The translations under genes and the position numbers were made by a program. From the NCBI RefSeq assembly GCF_000720475.1, contig NZ_JOAP01000002.1:186001-250000 (forward strand): a stretch of 64,000 nucleotides of DNA, written 5' to 3'. The stretch comes from Streptomyces aureocirculatus (lineage in GTDB: Bacteria; Actinomycetota; Actinomycetes; Streptomycetales; Streptomycetaceae). Below are positions 24,732 through 33,622 of this stretch, one piece after another (positions within the stretch are counted from its first letter, which is position 1; every line of letters starts with the position of its first letter). The notes below the pieces were generated by a model. It had not been told where the DNA came from. It was given only the letters and a program-made list of their open reading frames with translations, and made no database searches.

Positions 24732-25367
24732 TCACTCCTCCTGATCGCGCTTCGCCGCGGGCCGCGCGCGTACGTGCATCCGCTCCCCCTGCGGCCCGAA
24801 GAGGCTGAGGAACTCCACCGGCCCTTCCCCCGCGGACCCGAACCAGTGCGGCACCCGGGTGTCGAACTCCGCGGCCTCGCCGGGGCCGAGCACCACGTCG
24901 TGCTCGGCGAGCACCAGACGCAGCCGCCCGGAGAGGATGTACAGCCACTCGTACCCCTCATGGGTCCTGGGGTCGGGCTCGGCGGAGCGCGCGGGCTCGA
25001 TGACCTTGTACGCCTGAAGCCCGCCCGGCTGCCGGGTCAGCGGCACCATCGTGCGCCCGTTCCGGACGATGGGCTTGGCCCGCACCCGGGGGTCGCCCAC
25101 CGGGGGCGCGCCCACGAGTTCGTCCAGGGGCACCTGGTGCGCGCGGGCGATGGGCAGCAGCAGTTCCAGGCTCGGTTTGCGGCCCCCCGATTCGAGCCGC
25201 GACAACGTACTGACGGAGATCCCGGTCGCCGCGGAGAGCCCGGCGAGGGTGGCCCCCCGCTCCTTACGGATCTTGCGGAGCCGGGGCCCGACGGCGGTGA
25301 GCACCTTGTCGGTCTCACCGCCGCCGGAGTTGTCGTCGGAACTGAGGTTCTTGTCGGCGCTTCCCAT
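24732..25367 (-). CDS. XRE-family regulator with cupin sensor domain
   Basis: A 211-residue protein. The helix-turn-helix (KIRKERGATLAGLSAATGIS, VSTLSRLESG) occupies residues 31-62, and a cupin barrel (GYEWLYILSGRLRLVLAEHD, FDTRVPHWFG) the C-terminal half. This HipB/PuuR-like architecture usually senses a small carboxylate or amine. ATG 25367 gives a short Ser/Asp-rich lead-in. It is co-oriented with the acyl-CoA dehydrogenase operon 112 bases downstream and may control it; no operator is obvious. Confidence 0.88.
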   Translation of the reverse strand: MGSADKNLSSDDNSGGGETDKVLTAVGPRLRKIRKERGATLAGLSAATGISVSTLSRLESGGRKPSLELLLPIARAHQVPLDELVGAPPVGDPRVRAKPIVRNGRTMVPLTRQPGGLQAYKVIEPARSAEPDPRTHEGYEWLYILSGRLRLVLAEHDVVLGPGEAAEFDTRVPHWFGSAGEGPVEFLSLFGPQGERMHVRARPAAKRDQEE

Positions 25368-25450
25368 GCCACCATTGCAGTTTCAGCAAGCGCTCATGTC
25401 AATCCAGCACATCATGCGCCGACCGGTCCACACCGGCGGGGCACTTTCCC

Positions 25451-26209
25451 CTACCGACCGAAAACCTCAAAGGCCACCGCGGGCTTCCCCCCGAACCGGG
25501 GAGCGAGCTGCTCGGCGTACCCGGCGAGAAACGTACGGCAGTAGGTCTCGGGATCCTCGTCGGTCAGCACCTCCAGATACGTCCGGTGTTCGAGCAGGGA
25601 ACGAATCCCCCGCTCAAGACCGGCCGTGGCGTCCACCGCATGGGTGGGAGTGTCGGTGCCGGCTACGGCAACCCACCGCACCCCGTCCCAGGGCTGAAGC
25701 CCCTGCTCGGTCAACTCGGGGAAGATCCACCGATTCCCCGCGTCCGAGGCGGCGTCGAGCGTCGCACGCCCGACGGCGACGTGGTCCGGGGTGTTCCAGG
25801 CGACACCGCCCCAGGTGTCGCGGTGGTTGAGGGTGATGACGAGCTCGGGCCGGTGCCTGCGGATGGCGGCGGCGATATCGCGGCGCAGCGCCGTACCGTA
25901 CTCGATCACACCGTCGCGGTGGTCGAGGAACTCCACGGTGTCGACGCCGACGACGGCGGCACTCGCCCGCTGCTCCCGCTCGCGCAGCGGCCCCGCGTCG
26001 GCGGGCGCGATGGTGTCGATGCCCGCCTCGCCGCGCGTCGCGAGCAGGTAAGCGACCTCGCGCCCCGCGTCGGTCCACGCGGCGATGGCGCCCGCGCAGC
26101 CGTACTCCAGGTCGTCCGGGTGGGCGACGACGGCGAGCGCCCGCTGCCAGTCCTCGGGCATGGGGGCGAGCTGGGCGGGCGTCGTCGCGCTGTTCTGCTG
26201 GTCGGTCAT
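25451..26209 (-). CDS. PIG-L family deacetylase
   Basis: A 252-residue LmbE-like enzyme. VVAHPDDLEYGCAGAIA at residues 32-48 has the HPDD zinc-binding motif, and LNHRDTWGGVAWNTPDHVAVG supplies the third ligand region. The family removes acetyl groups from N-acetyl sugars, including the MshB and Mca steps of mycothiol metabolism and antibiotic tailoring. Start ATG 26209. The closest neighbour upstream is an S33-type hydrolase separated by a repeat array. The substrate cannot be read. Confidence 0.9.
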   Translation of the reverse strand: MTDQQNSATTPAQLAPMPEDWQRALAVVAHPDDLEYGCAGAIAAWTDAGREVAYLLATRGEAGIDTIAPADAGPLREREQRASAAVVGVDTVEFLDHRDGVIEYGTALRRDIAAAIRRHRPELVITLNHRDTWGGVAWNTPDHVAVGRATLDAASDAGNRWIFPELTEQGLQPWDGVRWVAVAGTDTPTHAVDATAGLERGIRSLLEHRTYLEVLTDEDPETYCRTFLAGYAEQLAPRFGGKPAVAFEVFGR

Positions 26210-26242
26210 GGGCGGCAGCCTATGGCGTACGGCTCGCGTGCC

Positions 26243-26325
26243 GCCCAGGACCGGTCGGACACCTCCCAGGACCGGTCGGACACCTCCCAGGACCGGTCGG
26301 ACACCTCCCAGGTCCGGTCAGAGTT
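26243..26325. repeat. 21-bp tandem repeat spanning the stop codon of the S33 hydrolase
   Basis: Four units of about 21 bases (CAGGACCGGTCGGACACCTCC type) fill the gap between the hydrolase and PIG-L genes. On the minus strand the first unit contains the hydrolase TGA (TCTGACCGGACCTGGGAGG); in later copies the stop triplet is CGA (TCCGACCGG). Confidence 0.8.
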
Positions 26326-27619
26326 CGCCGCGCGCCAGGCCGAGCAGCCGGTCGAGGACCCGGGAGCCACCGGCCCGCAGCCCGTCGTGCTCGAACTCGT
26401 CCGTCACCCAGGTCCGAAGCCCCCGGATCGTGCGGGCGGTGCGCAGGGAGTGCTCGGTGTCGACGTACATGTCGTCGTGGTAGACGGCGGCGGCCGCGGG
26501 GACCTCGTTGACGGCCAGGCGCGCGGGGTCGTACAGGGCGGGCCAGTCGGTGCGTTCGGCGAGCAGGTCGGCCGTCTCGCGCAGGGGGCGCAGGGCCGGG
26601 TCGCAGTCGAACATCCAGCGCTGCACCGCCTCACCGGTGAACAGCGGCGCCGTGCCGTCGGCGAGGCTCTTGCCCGCGTCGAAGCGCGGGAACTCGGCCC
26701 GCACCCGCTCCGCCGACCAGGCGGTGGGCCGCCCGTCCTGGGCGTAGATCGCCTCGTGCAGGACGGCGTACAGCGGTGCCGCGGCGTACGACAGGATCGC
26801 CTGGGCGGCTTCCTGGAAGGCGTCGGACAGGGCGTGGCCCGCCGGGGTCCGCACGAAGGCGTCCTCCAGGAGGTAGTGCAGGCGGTGGCTGCCGTCCCCG
26901 GTGCCGAGCAGGATGCCGAGGGACTGGAAGGCCTCGGGGGTGAGGCGATAGCCGCCGGGGAGCACGGGCTCGTGCTCGGCCACGTACTCGACGACGCGGG
27001 CGGCGCGCTCGGCGTCCTGCGGGTAACAAGCGTAGTGCGCGAGGGTCTTGCGCTCCATGCGGGGGTACGCGGCGCGGTACACATCGTCCGCGTGTCCGTC
27101 GAGCGTGGGCAGACCACCGGTGATCAGGGCGGTCGCGAGGCCCTCGGGTGCGGTCGACAGATAGTGCGTGACGCAGAAACCGCCGAAGCTCTGGCCGAGG
27201 ACCGTCCACGGCGCGCCGCCGGTCACCTCGGTGCGGATCGTCTCGCAGTCGCGCACGATCGCGTCGGCGCGGAAGTGGCCGAGGTACTCGGCCTGTTCAC
27301 GCGGGCCGCCGCGCAGGGGCAGCGTCTGCCGGTTGGCGGGGGTCGAGCTGCCGGTGCCGCGCTGGTCGAGCAGCAGCACCCGGTGGTCGCGCAGGGCGCG
27401 GCCGAGCCAGGCCTGCTTGCCGCTGAAGCGCTGCGCGCCGAAGCCGGGGCCGCCCTGGAGGTACACCAGCCACGGCAGCCCGGCGTCCTCACGGCCCGCG
27501 GCGACACACTCCCGCGCGAACAGCTCGATCCGCTCACCGTCCGGCACACCATGATCCAACGGCACACTGAACCAACGATCGGTGAGCACGACTCCGGGCT
27601 GACGGTACGACTCGCTCAA
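26318..27619 (-). CDS. Alpha/beta hydrolase, proline iminopeptidase (S33) type
   Basis: A 433-residue hydrolase. LVYLQGGPGFGAQ is the oxyanion motif typical of S33 peptidases, the nucleophile is in GQSFGGFCVTHYLS, and VYHDDMYVDTEHS near the end supplies the acid and histidine. Members cleave N-terminal proline or hydrolyse esters and amides. The best start is TTG 27619, since TAGGAG lies about six bases upstream; other in-frame starts further up would add low-complexity antisense-type sequence. It is divergent from lutA. Confidence 0.82.
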   Translation of the reverse strand: MSESYRQPGVVLTDRWFSVPLDHGVPDGERIELFARECVAAGREDAGLPWLVYLQGGPGFGAQRFSGKQAWLGRALRDHRVLLLDQRGTGSSTPANRQTLPLRGGPREQAEYLGHFRADAIVRDCETIRTEVTGGAPWTVLGQSFGGFCVTHYLSTAPEGLATALITGGLPTLDGHADDVYRAAYPRMERKTLAHYACYPQDAERAARVVEYVAEHEPVLPGGYRLTPEAFQSLGILLGTGDGSHRLHYLLEDAFVRTPAGHALSDAFQEAAQAILSYAAAPLYAVLHEAIYAQDGRPTAWSAERVRAEFPRFDAGKSLADGTAPLFTGEAVQRWMFDCDPALRPLRETADLLAERTDWPALYDPARLAVNEVPAAAAVYHDDMYVDTEHSLRTARTIRGLRTWVTDEFEHDGLRAGGSRVLDRLLGLARGEL

Positions 27620-27642
27620 GCCAACTCCTAGGGAGGGGGTAT

Positions 27643-27680
27643 CGGCCCGTCCGGCGTTCGAGGACGAGCCCTTGGGGCGG
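27643..27680. repeat. Streptomyces-type dispersed intergenic repeat
   Basis: GCCCGTCCGGCGTTCGAGGA and the following bases match, from memory, a short sequence (CGTCCGGCGATTGAGGACGA type) that recurs between genes in many Streptomyces genomes. Here it lies in the leader between the divergent hydrolase and lutA genes. Confidence 0.5.
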
Positions 27681-27757
27681 CAGGGGTCCCCCCACGGCGC
27701 CCCCGCCAGATTACGCTGCGGGCACAGGCACCCGATGATCGACAGGAGGCACCGGCG

Positions 27758-28513
27758 ATGCGCATCGCGCTGTTCCTGACGTGCGTCAACGACACGCTGT
27801 ATCCCGGCACGGGCCGCGCCGTGGTGAAGCTCCTGACCAGACTGGGTGTGGACGTCGACTTCCCGGCGGCGCAGACCTGTTGCGGCCAGGCGCACTACAA
27901 CACCGGGTACCGGCACCAGGCCGAGCCGCTCGCCCGGCACTTCTCCGATGTCTTCGGTGCGTACGAGGCCGTCGTGACGCCGTCCGGATCGTGCGGGGCG
28001 ATGGTGCGGGAGCTGTATCCGCGGATGGGGGAGCGGGCCCGCGCCGAGGGCCGGGGAGACACGCTCGCCCGCACGCTCGCCCCCGTGGTGCCGAAGACGT
28101 ACGAGCTGACGGAGTTCCTGGTCGACGTCCTCGGCGTGACCGACGTCGGCGCGTACTTCCCGCACTCCGTCACCTACCACCCCACCTGCCACGGTCTGCG
28201 CTCCCTCGGCCTCGGCGACCGGCCAAAGCGCCTGCTCTCCGCGGTACGGGGTCTGACACTCGCCGAGCTGCCCGGCGCGCAGGAGTGCTGCGGCTTCGGC
28301 GGCACGTTCGCCGTGAAGAACGCCGACGTGTCGGCGGCGATGGGCGCCGACAAGGTACGCGGCGCCGAGTCGACGGGCGCGGAGGTCCTGTGCGCGGCGG
28401 ACAACTCCTGTCTGATGCACCTCGGCGGCACGATGACCCGGCTGCGTACGCGGATGCGGCCCGTCCACATCGCCGAGATCCTGGCCGCCACGCAAGAGGA
28501 GCCCTGGTCATGA
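27758..28513 (+). CDS. lutA: L-lactate utilization protein LutA, (Fe-S)-binding
   Basis: A 251-residue protein with two CCG-type heterodisulfide-reductase domains: AAQTCCGQAHYNTGY near residue 40 and GAQECCGFGGTFAVKN near residue 178, each ligating an iron-sulfur cluster. With LutB and LutC it oxidizes L-lactate to pyruvate at the membrane. ATG 27758 has a clear GGAGG upstream. The stop overlaps lutB (ATGA), starting a chain lutA-lutB-lutC-ABC ATPase. No FadR-type LutR regulator lies next to it. Confidence 0.93.
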   Translation: MRIALFLTCVNDTLYPGTGRAVVKLLTRLGVDVDFPAAQTCCGQAHYNTGYRHQAEPLARHFSDVFGAYEAVVTPSGSCGAMVRELYPRMGERARAEGRGDTLARTLAPVVPKTYELTEFLVDVLGVTDVGAYFPHSVTYHPTCHGLRSLGLGDRPKRLLSAVRGLTLAELPGAQECCGFGGTFAVKNADVSAAMGADKVRGAESTGAEVLCAADNSCLMHLGGTMTRLRTRMRPVHIAEILAATQEEPWS

Positions 28514-30033
28514 GCCGAACCTCCGGCGGGACGTTCGTGGGGATGCCCGCCTTCCCAATGCCCGCCTTCCCCGAGGCGGCGCGCGAGGCCGTCGGCGACG
28601 CGACCCTGCGCGCCAACCTCCGCCACGCCACCCACACCATCCGCGACAAACGCGCGCGGGCCGTCGCCGAACTCGACGACTGGGAGCGGCTCCGCGAAGC
28701 GGGCAAGCAGATCAAGGACCACACCCTGCGCCACCTCGGCCGCTACCTGGAGCAGTTGGAGGAGGCCGTCACGGCGGCGGGCGGCACCGTCCACTGGGCC
28801 GCCGACGCCGACGAGGCCAACCGCATCGTGACCGGCCTGGTCGAGGCCACCGGTGAACGCGAGGTCGTCAAGGTCAAATCGATGGCCACACAGGAGATCG
28901 GCCTCAACGAGGCCCTGGAGGCCGCGGGCATCCGCGCCTATGAGACCGACCTCGCGGAGCTGATCGTGCAGCTCGGCGACGACCGGCCCTCCCACATCCT
29001 CGTCCCCGCCATCCACCGCAACCGCGCCGAGATCCGCGACATCTTCCGCTCGGAGATGGCACGTTGGGGCCGCCCCGCCCCCGAGGGCCTCACCGACACC
29101 CCCGCCGAACTCGCCGAGGCCGCGCGGCTGCATCTGCGGGAGAAGTTCCTGCGCGCCAAGGTCGGCATCTCCGGCGCGAACTTCATGGTCGCCGAGACAG
29201 GCACCCTGGTGGTCGTGGAGTCCGAGGGCAACGGCCGGATGTGTCTGACGCTGCCCGAGACCCTGATCTCCGTCGTCGGCATCGAGAAGACCGTGCCGGC
29301 GTGGCGGGACCTGGAGGTGTTCCTGCAGACGCTGCCGCGCTCCTCGACCGCGGAGCGCATGAACCCGTACACCTCGACGTGGACCGGCACCACGGACGGC
29401 GACGGGCCGCGCGCCTTCCACCTCGTCCTGCTCGACAACGGCCGCACCGACACCCTCGCCGACGAGGTGGGCCGGCAGGCGCTGCGCTGCATCCGCTGCT
29501 CGGCGTGCCTGAACGTGTGCCCCGTCTACGAGCGCGCGGGCGGGCACGCGTACGGCTCGGTCTACCCCGGGCCCATCGGCGCCATCCTCAACCCCCAGTT
29601 GCGCGGCACGGCCACCGCGCTCGACGCCTCCCTCCCCTACGCCTCCAGCCTCTGCGGTGCCTGCTACGAGGTGTGCCCGGTCGCCATCGACATCCCCGAG
29701 GTCCTCGTACACCTGCGGGAACGCGTCGTCCAGGGCGGCGAGTTCACCCGGCACGGCGCGAAGGTGACCCTCAGACCGGCCGGGGGGCACGCCGCCGAGC
29801 GGGCCGCCATGCGCGCCGCGGGCCTGGTGTTCGCCCGGCCGGGACTGCTGCGGGCCGGTCAGCGCCTGGCCGCACGCACCCGCAGGGCGCACCCCCGGAA
29901 GCTGCCGGGCCCGGGGCGGGCGTGGAGCGCGACCCGGGATCTGCCCACGGTGCCGGAGGAGTCGTTCCGCGACTGGTGGCGGCGCACCCGGGAACGTACC
30001 GGACGTACCGACGACCGGGAGGCCGGCGCATGA
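28510..30033 (+). CDS. lutB: L-lactate utilization iron-sulfur protein LutB
   Basis: A 507-residue protein: an N-terminal LUD domain (KSMATQEIGLNEAL, ISGANFMVAETGTLVVVESEGN) followed by two 4Fe-4S motifs, CIRCSACLNVCPVY and CGACYEVCPVAID, near residues 325-390. It passes electrons from lactate to the chain. The tail after residue 430 is Arg-rich and variable. ATG 28510 overlaps lutA and its stop overlaps lutC (ATGA). Confidence 0.93.
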   Translation: MSRTSGGTFVGMPAFPMPAFPEAAREAVGDATLRANLRHATHTIRDKRARAVAELDDWERLREAGKQIKDHTLRHLGRYLEQLEEAVTAAGGTVHWAADADEANRIVTGLVEATGEREVVKVKSMATQEIGLNEALEAAGIRAYETDLAELIVQLGDDRPSHILVPAIHRNRAEIRDIFRSEMARWGRPAPEGLTDTPAELAEAARLHLREKFLRAKVGISGANFMVAETGTLVVVESEGNGRMCLTLPETLISVVGIEKTVPAWRDLEVFLQTLPRSSTAERMNPYTSTWTGTTDGDGPRAFHLVLLDNGRTDTLADEVGRQALRCIRCSACLNVCPVYERAGGHAYGSVYPGPIGAILNPQLRGTATALDASLPYASSLCGACYEVCPVAIDIPEVLVHLRERVVQGGEFTRHGAKVTLRPAGGHAAERAAMRAAGLVFARPGLLRAGQRLAARTRRAHPRKLPGPGRAWSATRDLPTVPEESFRDWWRRTRERTGRTDDREAGA

Positions 30034-30713
30034 GCAGCAGGGAGATCATCCTCGGGCGGATCGGCCGGGCTCTCGGTCCGGTCCCCGACGAGCCGTACGA
30101 GGCAGCCGTCGACCGGGGTTACGCGGACGCGCACGGTGACCTCACCACCGGGCGGACCGTCGACCTGCTCGCCGAGAACCTCGCCGACTACCGGGCCCTG
30201 GTGCACCGCGCCGACCACGCCCGACTGCCGGAGGTCCTCGCGCGGCTCCTCGCCGCCCGCGGCGCCCGCACCGTGCTCGTGCCGCCGGGGCTGCCGCCCA
30301 ACTGGCTGGCGGACTCGGGCGCGGTGCCCGTCCCCGACCGTGCCGGGAGCACGCCCGCACAGCTCGACCGGGCCGACAGCGTGGTCACCGGCTGCGCGGT
30401 CGCCGTCGCCGAGACCGGCACGATCGTCCTCGACGGCTCCCCCGATCAGGGGCGCCGCCGCATCACCCTCGTCCCCGACCATCACATCTGCGTCGTCCGC
30501 GTACCCGGCCAGGTCGTCTCCTCCGTACCGCGGGCACTGCGGCGGCTCGACCCCGCGCGTCCCCTCACCTGGATCTCCGGTCCCTCCGCGACCAGCGACA
30601 TCGAACTCGACCGCGTCGAGGGCGTGCACGGTCCCCGGACCCTGGAGGTCGTGCTCGTCGAGGGGGCCGAGAGCCCCGACCGAGCGTGTGCGGGGACGAT
30701 CACGCGCGGTTAG
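30030..30713 (+). CDS. lutC: L-lactate utilization protein LutC
   Basis: A 227-residue LUD-domain protein (ADSVVTGCAVAVAETGTIVL, then PDHHICVVRVPGQVVSSVP and ISGPSATSDIELDRVEGVHG), the third subunit of the LutABC lactate oxidation system. ATG 30030 overlaps lutB. Its stop is nine bases before the start of the OpuC-type ATPase gene, so the two are almost surely on one mRNA. Confidence 0.93.
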   Translation: MSSREIILGRIGRALGPVPDEPYEAAVDRGYADAHGDLTTGRTVDLLAENLADYRALVHRADHARLPEVLARLLAARGARTVLVPPGLPPNWLADSGAVPVPDRAGSTPAQLDRADSVVTGCAVAVAETGTIVLDGSPDQGRRRITLVPDHHICVVRVPGQVVSSVPRALRRLDPARPLTWISGPSATSDIELDRVEGVHGPRTLEVVLVEGAESPDRACAGTITRG

Positions 30714-30722
30714 CGTGAGGGG

Positions 30723-31886
30723 ATGATCCGGTTCGAGCAGGTGACCAAGCGCTACCCGGACGGCACGACCGCCGTGGACGGCCTCTCCTTCGAGGTCGCC
30801 GAGGGCGAGCTGGTCACGCTCGTCGGCCCGTCCGGCTGCGGCAAGACGACCACCATGATGATGGTGAACCGCCTTGTCGAACCGACATCGGGCCGCATCT
30901 ACGTGGACGGTGAGGACATCGCCGGGGTCGACCCGGTGAAGCTGCGGCGCCGCATCGGCTACGTCATCCAGCAGGTCGGCCTCTTCCCGCACCGCACCGT
31001 CCTCGACAACACGGCGACCGTACCGGCCCTCGTCGGCTGGAAGCGGGCCAGGGCGCGGGAGCGTGCGGCCGAACTCCTCGACCTGGTGGGGCTCGACCCC
31101 AAGATCTACGGCCCGCGCTACCCCGAACAGCTCTCCGGCGGTCAGCGGCAGCGGGTCGGCGTGGCCCGTGCCCTCGCCGCCGACCCGCCGGTGCTCCTGA
31201 TGGACGAACCGTTCGGCGCCGTGGACCCGGTGGTGCGGGAGCGGCTCCAGAACGAGTTCCTGAACCTCCAGCGCACCGTGCGCAAGACCGTCCTCATGGT
31301 CACGCACGACATCGAGGAGGCCGTGCGGCTCGGTGACCGTGTCGCGGTGTACGGGCAGGGCCGCATCGAGCAGTTCGACACGCCGGGAACCGTCCTCGGC
31401 ACGCCCGCGACACCGTACGTGGCCGAGTTCGTGGGCGCCGACCGGGGCCTGAAGCGGCTCTCGGTGACCGAGATCGAGGCCGACGACCTGGAGCAGCCGC
31501 CCGTCGCCCGCCTGGACGAGTCCGCCGCGCGGGCCGCCGCCCAACTGCGCGGGGACGACGCCCGCTGGGCGATGGTCCTGAACGCCGACGGCGATCTGCA
31601 CGGCTGGGTCGGCGTCGACGAGGTGGCGCTCGCCGGAGCGGACGCCACCGTCGGCGACCTGGCCCACCGCATGAACGCGTGGGTGCCCGTCGGCACTCCC
31701 CTGAAGCAGGCGTTCGGCGTGATGCTCCAGCACGACGCGGGCTGGGTCGCCGTCGTGGACGGCGCCCGCTTCGTCGGCGTCCTGACCCCGGCGAAGCTCC
31801 ACGAGGCACTGCGGCGGTCGGTGGACGCGGATGCCCACGGTGTGGGGCGCGGGGATGTGGAGTTCGATTCGGTGGCCGACGCGTAG
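30723..31886 (+). CDS. Osmoprotectant ABC transporter ATPase (OpuCA/ProV type)
   Basis: A 387-residue ATPase: Walker A GPSGCGKTTTMMMVNRL, signature QLSGGQRQRVGVARALA, Walker B LLMDEPFGAVDPVVRERLQ, H-loop VTHDIEEAV, then a C-terminal CBS-like region (residues 250-370) as in glycine betaine/choline/carnitine importers. GTGAGGGG precedes ATG 30723. The two permeases and the binding protein of the same transporter lie convergently on the minus strand, 27 bases beyond its stop, so this subunit is made from the lactate operon transcript rather than with its partners. Confidence 0.92.
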   Translation: MIRFEQVTKRYPDGTTAVDGLSFEVAEGELVTLVGPSGCGKTTTMMMVNRLVEPTSGRIYVDGEDIAGVDPVKLRRRIGYVIQQVGLFPHRTVLDNTATVPALVGWKRARARERAAELLDLVGLDPKIYGPRYPEQLSGGQRQRVGVARALAADPPVLLMDEPFGAVDPVVRERLQNEFLNLQRTVRKTVLMVTHDIEEAVRLGDRVAVYGQGRIEQFDTPGTVLGTPATPYVAEFVGADRGLKRLSVTEIEADDLEQPPVARLDESAARAAAQLRGDDARWAMVLNADGDLHGWVGVDEVALAGADATVGDLAHRMNAWVPVGTPLKQAFGVMLQHDAGWVAVVDGARFVGVLTPAKLHEALRRSVDADAHGVGRGDVEFDSVADA

Positions 31887-31913
31887 CGCCTTCCGGCACG
31901 GGACACCCCTGCG

Positions 31914-32906
31914 TCAGAGCAGGCCCTTGTCCCGCAAGTACGTCGTCGCCACGTCCTTCGGCAGTCTGCGCCAACTGTCCACCTGGCGGTTCAGGTCGGC
32001 CAGGTCCTCGGTGGTGAGGACGGTGTTGAGACGGGACAGGGCGTGGGCGACGCCCTTGCTGCCCGCGTGGGAGCGGTTGACCACGGGGACGATGTGGTCG
32101 GCGTTCTGGAGGTGCTTGTCGTCGGCGAGGAGGACCAGGTCGAACTCGTCGAGGGTGGCGTCGGTCGTGGTGGTGAGGACCATCTGGTCCTGGCCGCTCT
32201 GCACGGCCTTCTTGGCCTGCGTGGTGCCGACGCCCTTGGGGTCGACGCCGGTGACGTCGATGCCGTACACCTTCTTCAGGCCGGGTTCGCAGTAGGGCCG
32301 CTGCACGCACTCGTCGCCCGCGGCGAGCCGTACCCTCTGGTTGGACCTGCCGAGGTCGCTGAGGGTCTTCAGGCGGTGCTCGCGCGCGTAGGAGGCGGCG
32401 ACGGCGAACGCGTTCTGGTCCACGGCGCGGCCCGCGTCGAGGACGGTGAGGCCGCGCGGCGCGGCGAGGTCGCGCAGGGCCCTCATGGTGGCGGCGAGGT
32501 CGGGTGAGCCGACGGGCTTCGCGTCGGCGCCGTTGGCCTTGGCGTTGAGCCAGTCGGCGAAGGTCGCCGCGTACTCCGGGACTACGTCGATCTGCCCCGA
32601 CTCCAGGGCGGGTTCGTAGAGCTCGCGGTTGGCGACGGTCAGGATCTCGGTGCCGTAGCCCGCCTTGTCCAGGAGCAGGGCGTACATCTGCGCCAGCAGG
32701 TCGCTCTCGGTGAAGCCCGCGGAGCCCACGACCAGGTGTTCGCTGTCGCCGGGCGGCGCGGTGACCTCGCCCCGGTTCTCCAGGGACGGACCCGAGCCGC
32801 ACCCGGCGGCGAGCAGGGCGAGGGCAGCGGCGAGCATGCCGTACCGGGCGCGCCGGGCCCGCCGTTCGCGCCGAGCGCCGTGTCGTCGGGTGCGCACCCC
32901 GCTCAC
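31914..32906 (-). CDS. Glycine betaine/osmoprotectant-binding lipoprotein (OpuCC type)
   Basis: A 330-residue lipoprotein: Arg-rich leader, hydrophobic run and lipobox LLAAGC. The mature part is an OpuAC/QAT-type binding protein (VVGSAGFTESDLLAQMYALL, IDVVPEYAATFADWL, VRLAAGDECVQRPYCEPGL). It captures compatible solutes for the ATPase and permeases encoded around it. GTG 32906 overlaps the permease stop (GTGA). Last gene of a minus-strand trio, convergent with the ATPase gene. Confidence 0.92.
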   Translation of the reverse strand: MSGVRTRRHGARRERRARRARYGMLAAALALLAAGCGSGPSLENRGEVTAPPGDSEHLVVGSAGFTESDLLAQMYALLLDKAGYGTEILTVANRELYEPALESGQIDVVPEYAATFADWLNAKANGADAKPVGSPDLAATMRALRDLAAPRGLTVLDAGRAVDQNAFAVAASYAREHRLKTLSDLGRSNQRVRLAAGDECVQRPYCEPGLKKVYGIDVTGVDPKGVGTTQAKKAVQSGQDQMVLTTTTDATLDEFDLVLLADDKHLQNADHIVPVVNRSHAGSKGVAHALSRLNTVLTTEDLADLNRQVDSWRRLPKDVATTYLRDKGLL

Positions 32907-33580
32907 CCCTTTCCGTTCCGGCGGGCCCGCCCGGGCGCGAACCGCTCCGCGATCTCGAACAGGCCCTCCACGAGCAGCGCGAACACCGCCACGAGCACCG
33001 CGCCCGCCACCACCTGCGGTGTGCTGGCCAGGTTGAAGCCCGCCGTGATGATCCGGCCGAGGCCACCGCCGCCCGCGAGTGCCGCGATGGTCGCGGTGGC
33101 GACGAGCTGGACGGCGGCGAGCCGCACCCCGCTCATGATCAGGGGCAGTGCGAGCGGCGCCTCGACCCGCCACAGGAGCTGCGGCCCCGTCATGCCCATG
33201 CCGCGCGCGGCCTGTACGACGCTGCGGTCGACGCCGCGCATCCCCACGTACGCGTTGGTGAGCAGCGGCGGCACGGCGAACAGGACGAGGGCGACGACGG
33301 TGGGGCCCTCGCCCCACCTCCCGAGGGGGGTGAGGAGCAGGAGCACGAGCACCGCGAAGGTCGGTACGGCGCGGCCGACGTTGGAGATGTTCACCGCGAG
33401 CGCGCCGCCCCTGCCGAGGTGGCCGAGGACCAGCGCGACGGGCAGCGCGACGAGGCAGGCGATGAGCAGGCACACGACGGTGAGGACGAGGTGCTGGGTG
33501 AGCCGCTGCCAGATGCCGCCGTCGCCCGCCCAGTGCGCGGAGTCGGCGAGCCAGTCCCAGGCGTCGGCGAGGGTCTTCAT
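32903..33580 (-). CDS. Osmoprotectant ABC permease (OpuCB/D type), second
   Basis: A 225-residue permease with about five membrane spans and the conserved loop QAARGMGMTGPQLLWRVEAPLALP of OpuC-type permeases. A start at ATG 33580 follows a duplicated stop/start junction. Partner of the first permease and the binding protein in the same operon. Confidence 0.9.
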   Translation of the reverse strand: MKTLADAWDWLADSAHWAGDGGIWQRLTQHLVLTVVCLLIACLVALPVALVLGHLGRGGALAVNISNVGRAVPTFAVLVLLLLTPLGRWGEGPTVVALVLFAVPPLLTNAYVGMRGVDRSVVQAARGMGMTGPQLLWRVEAPLALPLIMSGVRLAAVQLVATATIAALAGGGGLGRIITAGFNLASTPQVVAGAVLVAVFALLVEGLFEIAERFAPGRARRNGKG

Positions 33581-33622
33581 GAGCGGGCCGCCCCGCTGTG
33601 GGTGTTCATGAGCGGGCCGCCC
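33576..33622. repeat. 29-bp spaced duplication of the permease stop/start junction
   Basis: The 18-base sequence TTCATGAGCGGGCCGCCC occurs at 33576-33593 and 33605-33622. On the minus strand each copy contains GCCCGCTCATGA, that is, the end of the first permease and an ATG. The duplication creates an 11-codon reading frame (MNTHSGAARS, stop) between the two permease genes. Confidence 0.75.

Noticed and set aside
26243..26325. CRISPR array
   Set aside because: Units are contiguous 21-bp repeats with no unique spacers and no cas genes; the same holds for the other arrays in the window.
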